Source of the DNA: Paramarasmius palmivorus
Lineage: Eukaryota; Basidiomycota; Agaricomycetes; Agaricales; Marasmiaceae
Length of the DNA: 64,000 nt
Direction of reading: 5' to 3'
Assembly (NCBI GenBank): GCA_037176845.1
Contig: JAYKXP010000036.1
Span: 310,001-374,000, forward strand
The position numbers and the translations under genes were made by a program. Below are positions 58,007-64,000 of the stretch, one piece after another; the first letter of the stretch is position 1, and each line of letters starts with the position of its first letter. Below the pieces are notes generated by a model. The model did not search any database. It was given only the letters and a program-made list of their open reading frames with translations, and was not told the origin of the DNA.

Positions 58007-60850
58007 TCAATGAGAACCCCCAATGTACCTCTTCCTAAACATCTTTGACCTTGCGACGGAACCGGAAGCTGATCCAGAAACCGACGCTGCCAATTCCTCT
58101 GAGCATCCACACGTCTTCAAACCTTTCAATAGAGCCTTCAATGACACCGCGAGGTGGTTACAATTACCGATCAACGCGTTGACCGATGCAACAATGTCTA
58201 CCTTCAAACCAGGAACCGCTGAACACGTCTTGGAAGCTGCAAGCACCGCGTCAACGAGTTTGAGCACAGCGGATACGGTGGCATCGGTAGGATCAGCTTT
58301 CATCACTTGCAAAGCGCCTTCCAGCTTCGCCGTTAATACAACGACCACAAATACCGGAGAAGTTGAATTGCCGCTGCAACCGCACGAAGTGTAGAGCTTC
58401 TTGGCAGTGGCAGCCATAGTGGATCCCAAGTTCAAGGCTGCATGCAAGTCTGCGACTAGATCGGGAGGAGCGGGCGAACCGGAAGAACCAGAAGCGGAGT
58501 CGGCAGGTCGGATGACTGGGCTCAAGAGCGAGCCCAAGTTGTTGATCAAGGTATTAAGTTCAGGTCCTAAATCCACAGTCGCTTTCGCGTTCACGCCGAT
58601 GGGCGTCAGATCTACGAGAACCGGTTTCGACGGATCAGTCGAGCCAGAAGGTCCTTTGCAGTCTTTGCAATCACCGTCACCTCCGCCGTCATTGGTACCT
58701 GCCTTCGAGCCACTAGAAGAGACGACCGAACGCGAAGAGGTTGGCGACGAAGTCGGGGTTGTAGCAGAAGAAGCCGAACCCGACGGAATACCGGAAGACG
58801 ACCTTGCACATGGCGAAACCCCATCAGCATGAACGAGCGGACCAAGTAGAGGGTCAAGAAGCTCGTTCGTTGCGGGATTGAGACTTCCAAGGTCTGCAAC
58901 GACGTCTCCATTTAGACCTGCGCACTGTAAATCAACGTGGATGGGCTTCGAAGGATCAGCAATGGCGCTCGAACCAGATCCACTGGTACCACCAGCAACG
59001 CATGGGTCCGCACGTCTTGCCAGCAATGAACCTGCCAAACTGCCCACCAAATCTGATTTGCAACCACACTGTTCGACTCCAGTAGGCACCAAGTTTAGCC
59101 CCGCCAGAATCTTGTTGACCAAATCCACCACTTGATTAATCAACCCGTTCAGCCCCGAGTCCAAATCGTCTACGGCCAGGCAGCTGTTAGCAGCATCGAG
59201 GATTTGGTTGAGCAGAGTAGTCAACCCGGCGGTGTCGGTGGGATCAGCTTGGAGGATGTCGAGGCTAAGACTGGCTGTGAGGTCAATGAGACCCTTGACC
59301 AAGGCGCCGGTAGACGATGGAGGAGCATCCTGGCAGCCACACTGGTCGCCCAACAAATCGCCAAGATATATGACTCCGAGGAGCTGATCCAATAAATGGT
59401 ATGCGAGGGCCGTTAGATCTCCCAGAGTGGTAGGTGGAGTAGCAGGAGGAGGTGCCGAGACAGGACACGATGATGATCCGGTTTGGTCGACGGGATGAAT
59501 GAGGGAGGGTACCAGGGCTTCACCGAGTTGATTAACAGTGGGGTTGAGACCACTCACGTCGAGGGTGACCACAGAATTGATCCCCAAAGGATTAAGGTCG
59601 ACTTCCACGGGGTCTGCATCATCGCGACGTTTGAGGTTGACCTTTGCATCGACGGAAAAGTCTGTGATAGCAACGACATCCAAACCCAAAGGATTCAAAT
59701 CGATTTTTGTAGGATCGGAGACATCGGCACGCGTGATGTGTCCAATCGCAATGCAATCATCGCCCGTGGGATTCGGTTTGAAACCTGGTTGGCACTTGTC
59801 GACAACACAACGACTGTCTTGACAAGTGGAGCGGAGGACGCTGCTGGTTGCAAGAGCGGTGCAGTCTTTGCCAGTAGCTAGGCTGGTCTCCGTCGTCTCC
59901 CATGGATGAGGATATACGCAACCACCACCTATCATTGTCAAGAGCACGGTGGTCAGCAACCGTACATCATGGCCAAGACGAAGGCCACTTACAGCTATCC
60001 GAAGTCGTCTTTACGTCAATACATTCAAAGGCATGCTTTGACTTTGAAGACGGTACACCACAGACTTCTTTTCCCTGGCAAAGCTCCTTGGCGGCTTCAA
60101 GCGTCGTGATTTGACTTCGGCGAGCCATGCGAGCATGCGGAACAGGGGACGGATCACAAGCCTACGAAGACGTTAGACCCGCATATATGCGTGTATTAAG
60201 GCACTTACGTTGGGCGAGGCAAGACATTGACCATTGCACAACCTCTTGGGTGGCAAGCACTCGCATGTTTTGCCAACTCGCGTAAAGCCATCATCGCAGT
60301 CGAAGTGGCAGGGATCGTCGTTGGTGCAAACGTAGTGAGCGTGAGGAGGAAGAGTACATTCAGAGCCTTGTGAGTGCAACTGAGAATCAAATAAGCGCGT
60401 AGTTCGTTTGCAAGCGGAGTGTGTAGACGAACCAAGCCATTCAACAATATCTTGAGCTCCGGAACGTTTATCAACTTGCCGAGAATACCCAAATCCTTGA
60501 CTTTGGCATTGATGAAGATATCGAGATCCTGGCAAGATATGTCAGATAGCGAGCTACAGAAAAGACGAGGATGGACTAACCTTGAGACAAAGACAAACAT
60601 CAGCTTGACCGACAAGAAGTTCCTTGAGGAGAGGAGGCAGAAGATTAAGACTCGCGTCTAGATTGATACAGAGATCAATGAGGTCGCGAGAGACTGGTGT
60701 ACGAGGATGGTGTTGGCGAGCCGCGATAATAGCGTTTTCAGGTTTTGAGGAATGACGACGACGAATGGCGCCGACAGATGGTACCAGTAAGGAAAATGAA
60801 GAGAGTAGGAAGAAAAGGAACGTGGATATGAGGCGATTTGAAAGCCTCAT
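58007..60850 (-). CDS. Secreted Cys-rich CPL1-like protein built from repeated modules
   Basis: CPL1-type proteins are secreted basidiomycete Cys-rich proteins; Cryptococcus CPL1 affects capsule and immune interaction. The start at 60850 gives a signal peptide (MRLSNRLISTFLFFLLSSFS). Spliced exons then have LIDLCINLDASLNLLPPLLK and DLDIFINAKVKDLGILGKLI, and a Cys-rich block ALPPHAHYVCTNDDPCHFDC-type with CECLPPKRLCNGQCLASPN. The CPL1 domain follows (LEAAKELCQGKEVCGVPSSK, HAFECIDVKTTSDSCGGC, CTALATSSVLRSTCQDSRC, VVDKCQPGFKPNPTGDDCIA). The C-terminal 550 residues repeat DPxKPxxVDLxPxG units and helical LL-rich Cys modules containing CGC pairs (DQCGCQD, EQCGCKS, SCGCSG, TCGCSEE), with Ser/Thr linkers. 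It ends YIGGSH. Function here is unknown. Confidence 0.85.
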
Positions 60851-61281
60851 ATTGAAAACGAAGGTCGAGGTGGATGATGGTGGTACGAAAGCAAGAGAGG
60901 CTTGAGAGGTAAATCTGGGGGATTGGGGATTTTATAAGCCTGGTCGAGATTGCCAAATATGGGATACGCGTCGAGACGCCGACAGCTTTTCACCGACAGA
61001 CGGCAGACGACAGCGATTCTTGACACTAGGCCGACAAATCGCTCCAAGACGACGACGATCCAATGTAATACAAGGATCATCGCTATCGATATACCGAATT
61101 TCGAGCGGGATTCTTGTAATTTTCTACCAGTTCCTGCGGAAGTCCTGTCGAAATTGACGCCTATTGACGCGAAGCGAAGTAGGATATCACTCCAGTCACG
61201 ATCCAATGCCCAGTACAATCGTCAAACAATCGTCCAGTTCGGTACTATTTCATATTATCTCCATGTCTTCTACCACGTCGT
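60851..61281. other. Promoter of the CPL1-like gene and MED8 3' flank
   Basis: Both genes are on the minus strand, so this is upstream of the CPL1-like start and downstream of MED8. No other gene is supported; frames here are shadows or short. Confidence 0.45.
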
Positions 61282-62160
61282 TCAGCCCATTTTCACGTCC
61301 ATATCGCTCGAAGGTACTGCTGGCGTCTCAACCGAGTCAACCAAATGTCCTTCAACTTCATCCTCGTCACTGCCGTCTACAGATTCAATGTCAACGTCAG
61401 GATCTTCGCCAGCTCCGCTCCGATGTTGCCCTGGTCCATGCTTCGGATCCCATTCCAGTTCTTCTGGTTCTTCCACCTCCACTGCAACCCGAGGTTTCCA
61501 ATCAAATTTTTCTCGCAAAAGAGCGACAGCCCGAACAGCTCTGTCTGCGCGTCGGTCATGATCTCCACGAATCTCTGCACATTCTGCGATGACATCCTCG
61601 TACTCTGGCTTCTTCCTGGCTTGGGAAAACCGTGTAGGTGCTCCTTCTAGAGGTGGAGGTGGAGGCAATCCACTCAAGACTCCCAACGAACCACGAGTGA
61701 CCATATGCTCCGAGAGTCGTCGTACTGTCTCATTCTCCGTGTTCAAAACATCCAACGTCTGCTGGTTCCGCAACAAAGGAATGATTTCCGTGTCCAACTG
61801 GGTATCCGTCATCGGCACCTGCGGATGCAGTACAATCTTTTCGTATGGGTTTTGTTGGGGTCCTTGCTGAGTTGTTATACCATTTATCTGAGATTGTTGC
61901 TGCTGCAACGAGGATGATAGAGAGGTCGAAAAATTGTGGGTTTGCGATAGCAAAATGTTGTATTTCGACAAAACATCTGGCCATGCAGGCATCCCTGATG
62001 GGTGTCCATCGATGGTTCGTTGAAGAGTTTGTATCGATTCAATTATTTGGTTTGATTTGAATCTCAAAGATTCTAGCTGAGCCAGAGGAAGCGACGTTGG
62101 GTCAAACTCGAGCTGCATGGCCATGGCAGTCGAAAATAGACTCAAAGAGCCCACGTGCAC
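61282..62160 (-). CDS. MED8: Mediator complex subunit 8
   Basis: MED8 is a head-module subunit of Mediator, bridging activators to RNA polymerase II. The single open frame starts at 62160; ATGs at 62124 and 62118 give MAMQLEF or MQLEFDPTSLPLAQLESLRF, the more usual start. The N-terminal helices (KSNQIIESIQTLQRTID, WPDVLSKYNILLSQTHNFST) and HPQVPMTDTQLDTEIIPLLR NQQTLDVLNTEN match the MED8 core. A helical segment with YEDVIAECAEIRGDHDRRAD and an acidic tail (ESVDGSDEDEVEG) follow. There is no intron. It is divergent from the HMG-box gene. Confidence 0.88.
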   Translation of the reverse strand: MHVGSLSLFSTAMAMQLEFDPTSLPLAQLESLRFKSNQIIESIQTLQRTIDGHPSGMPAWPDVLSKYNILLSQTHNFSTSLSSSLQQQQSQINGITTQQGPQQNPYEKIVLHPQVPMTDTQLDTEIIPLLRNQQTLDVLNTENETVRRLSEHMVTRGSLGVLSGLPPPPPLEGAPTRFSQARKKPEYEDVIAECAEIRGDHDRRADRAVRAVALLREKFDWKPRVAVEVEEPEELEWDPKHGPGQHRSGAGEDPDVDIESVDGSDEDEVEGHLVDSVETPAVPSSDMDVKMG

Positions 62161-62262
62161 ATACGCGACATATCACATGACGCTCATGTTTATCGGTGTT
62201 TGGTCAGTGACAGTGAACTGCCGCGAACTTTTGAGTCCGTTGCCTTTCCATCCCGTACGACC
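62161..62262. promoter_or_regulatory. Short divergent promoter, MED8 / mitochondrial HMG-box gene
   Basis: About 100-145 bp separate the start codons, depending on the MED8 start used. A longer HMG frame opening at 62155 would overlap MED8 and lose the presequence at the N-terminus, so the ATG at 62263 is preferred. Confidence 0.5.
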
Positions 62263-63345
62263 ATGTTCTCCTCTTTCGCTACCCGCCTGGCTGCCAGGTC
62301 GAGCTTCAGCTTAATTCGAAGCTCGTCCTCTGCGTTCTCCCAACCACGGATTCTTAGCTCAGTCTCCTTATCTCGATCCTATTTCACGACCCCCCGCGTC
62401 TTACTTCCTGCGACTGCATCGACTGCGAAGAAACCTGCTGCGACGAAGAAGACTAGTGCAAAGAAGCCAGCCCAGAAGGCTGTTGCAAAGAAGAAACCCG
62501 TAAAGAAGACTGCTGCGAAGAAGAAACCTGCTGCGAAGAAGCGCGTCACGAAGAAGCCAGTCAAGCCCAAATCCAAGTGTGCGTGTCGTTATATTCCTTG
62601 TGGCCCGAAATACGCTCTAACGCTTTGAATTATCCAGTTGACAAGAGCGTCCTCACGCCGCCAAAGCGTCCAATGAACTCCTACATGTTATTCACTCGCG
62701 AGAAGCTTTCCACGGTCGACCTGAAGAACAAATCCCTGCAAGAGATGGCACAAACCTTGAAGGGCATCTCTGCTCTTTGGAGAGAGCTTCCTGATACTTC
62801 GAAACAGGTATAACGTCTCCCAACTTTCCTAGCAACCGGCAGTCATATGACGACATGTCGTAGGTTTACCGAGAGAAACATCAGGAGGCGATGGAGCAAT
62901 GGAGGAAGGACTATGAAAAGTGGTATCTGAACCTCCCCGATGGTGCCATGTCCGAGATTAAGAAGAAACGAAAGGCCAAGGGATTGCCTGCTATTTCACG
63001 ACCCAAGGATTACCCCAAGAAGGCTGCAAGCCCCTTCATCTAGTGAGTAACATTCGCAGTTTGGGTGCAGTGGGCGTTGAATGTATCTCGACCTCCTTCA
63101 GCTATACGCTTGACGTTCGCCGGCAAAATCCCAATCTTTCCCTCTTTGAGACTTCCAAGGTAGCGGGAGAACAGTGGAAGAAACTGTCGGATAGTGAAAA
63201 GCAGGTCAGTGATCGAATAACGAGACTCGCACTGTTAGTAATTGTGTCGTTCTTTTTCTCCTTGCAGCCCTACGTCGATGAATCGCGCAGACAGAGTGAA
63301 AAATTCGCTGTTGAACTGGAGCAATACAAGAAGGCGAACGCATAA
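62263..63345 (+). CDS. Mitochondrial HMG-box DNA-binding protein (Abf2/TFAM-like) with histone H1-like linker
   Basis: Abf2/TFAM-type proteins package mitochondrial DNA. Exon 1 gives a presequence rich in Arg/Ser (MFSSFATRLAARSSFSLIRS), then SRSYFTTPRVLLP. A Lys/Ala/Pro-rich stretch from about 62420 to 62575 with repeated KKPA and AKK units looks like an H1 tail. After an intron, HMG box 1 reads LTPPKRPMNSYMLFTREKL with SLQEMAQTLKGISALWREL and YREKHQEAMEQWRKDYEKWY. Box 2, KKAASPFIY joined to LDVRRQNPNLSLFETSKVAG EQWKKLSDSEKQ and PYVDESRRQSEKFAVELEQY, follows two more introns. It ends KKANA with TAA at 63343-63345. Confidence 0.87.
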
Positions 63346-63570
63346 TTGCGGACTTGTGTTGTTAGGTGTTGACACTCCTTTCCCGTCCCCCTCCTTTACG
63401 ACGTGGTGCCTTCTTGCTGCTTCAGTTTACTATTCAACAATATCTTCGTTATAAATGACCGCTACTTTTACTCAACAGCTTGGTTTATTTGTACATATGA
63501 ATACACTTGGTGTTTTTTCGACCAAAATGAAGCAACCCCCGCTCTACCACGTTCCTGGTTGGTCTAGCCT

Positions 63571-64000
63571 TCAGGCAGTCTCTGCAATCCAGCTCTCGTA
63601 ATCTTTAGCCGATGCGCGGGCCTCAGTAAAGTCGATTCCAAAGAACCCAACTGAAGGGAACGCGTTCAGCTCAGGTCGGCTCAAAGAATGAAACCGACTT
63701 ACAGTCGTCGTGTTTGGGAACTGTACTGGTGGTATCACTGGGGTCGCTTGGTGCCTTTTCGCCCAACGCCCACGCTGGTGCACCTGTGCCGCTCGTGTCG
63801 AGCGATCCACCTTCCCATGCTGCAAGAAAGCAGGTAAGTCTCAGCGCATTCGCGATTATAGAGTACTGACATGTGCAGTCTTCACAGCGGTACACCCACT
63901 TCCAGTGGGTCTCGTTGACAGTAGTCGAAGCGAGATTGGTGAGCGTGGGGCCGGCAAGGGTTCTATTGGTCATTGAATATCGCGGTATAGAATATCCACG
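63571..64000 (-). CDS. Cellobiose-dehydrogenase-type cytochrome domain protein, 5' part outside window
   Basis: Visible on the minus strand is the C-terminal end: VNETHWKWVYRCEDCTCQYS, GTGAPAWALGEKAPSDPSDT and a GT-AG intron joining VPKHDD to FGFFGIDFTEARASAKDYES, then WIAETA with TGA at 63571-63573. The TH-x-x-W-x-Y-R-C-x-x-C, PSDP and HDxFGxFGID spacing matches the C-terminal part of the CDH cytochrome (DOMON-like) fold, which binds haem b. The protein stops right after this domain, so no flavin dehydrogenase domain follows. The frame continues upstream beyond 64000, where the signal peptide is expected. Confidence 0.72.

Noticed and set aside
58023..59881. Several plus-strand frames of 85-143 codons
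   Set aside because: They lie antisense to the CPL1-like gene, whose minus-strand frame is 650 codons with Cys motifs.

Overview
This is nuclear DNA from a filamentous basidiomycete, most likely a mushroom-forming Agaricomycete. The evidence is very dense gene packing on both strands and many short GT-AG introns of about 50-60 nt. Gene content also fits: a CPL1-like secreted Cys-rich protein, a CFEM/GPI protein, GH92 and GH105 carbohydrate enzymes, an Ole1-type desaturase fused to cytochrome b5, and a cellobiose-dehydrogenase-type cytochrome domain. I see no rRNA, tRNA, CRISPR or bacterial operon signal. Most coding sequences are broken by introns, so the calls below join exons read by hand; exon boundaries given exactly are those where reading frame and splice consensus agree.

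Layout. 1-2.3 kb: 3' part of a Ser-rich disordered protein (+). 2.7-3.2 kb: small CsbD/Hmp1-like protein (+). 3.4-5.7 kb: two tandem calmodulin genes with matching intron structure, including two microexons (+). 6.0-6.4 kb: small unknown protein (+). 6.4-9.7 kb: GH92 mannosidase (-). 10.3-11.9 kb: WASP/Las17 homologue (+). 12.6-15.0 kb: 5-oxoprolinase-type HyuB protein without a HyuA half (-). 15.3-16.9 kb: UBR7/Mlo2-type UBR-box/PHD protein (+). 17.8-19.7 kb: acyl-CoA oxidase/dehydrogenase-like enzyme (-). 20.5-21.6 kb: unresolved exon cluster. 22.5-24.3 kb: FAD monooxygenase (+). 24.4-24.9 kb: small unknown (-). 25.2-25.8 kb: CFEM protein (-). 26.2-26.8 kb: ribosomal protein eL31 (+). 27.7-30.9 kb: tandem GH105 pair (+). 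31.0-32.5 kb: unknown conserved-looking protein (-). 32.7-33.8 kb: methylthioadenosine phosphorylase (+). 34.2-35.5 kb: multi-TM protein (+). 36.0-37.3 kb: Rax1-like RGS membrane protein (-). 37.5-37.8 kb: complex I NDUFA2 (+). 38.3-39.3 kb: RNase P/MRP subunit POP4 (+). 39.4-40.3 kb: two non-autonomous DNA elements. 40.9-42.9 kb: tRNA m5U methyltransferase TRM2 (-). 43.7-46.3 kb: POT/PTR peptide transporter (+). 46.5-48.4 kb: coiled-coil protein (+). 49.0-50.6 kb: SMP-30/gluconolactonase-like (-). 52.0-53.5 kb: delta-9 desaturase (+). 54.1-57.3 kb: 4CL-like acyl-CoA ligase ending in AKL (+). 58.0-60.9 kb: CPL1-like secreted protein (-). 61.3-62.2 kb: Mediator subunit 8 (-). 62.3-63.3 kb: mitochondrial HMG-box protein (+). 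63.6-64.0 kb: partial cytochrome-domain protein (-).

The region is mostly housekeeping plus secreted/CAZyme genes, not one pathway cluster. Several neighbours are divergent over short shared promoters (RAX1-like/NDUFA2, MED8/HMG-box, HyuB/UBR7). The least ordinary items are the calmodulin tandem, the foldback element and the long-TIR element between POP4 and TRM2, the HyuB protein without HyuA, the repeat-built CPL1-like protein, and the 20.5-21.6 kb locus, which I could not resolve into a single gene model.
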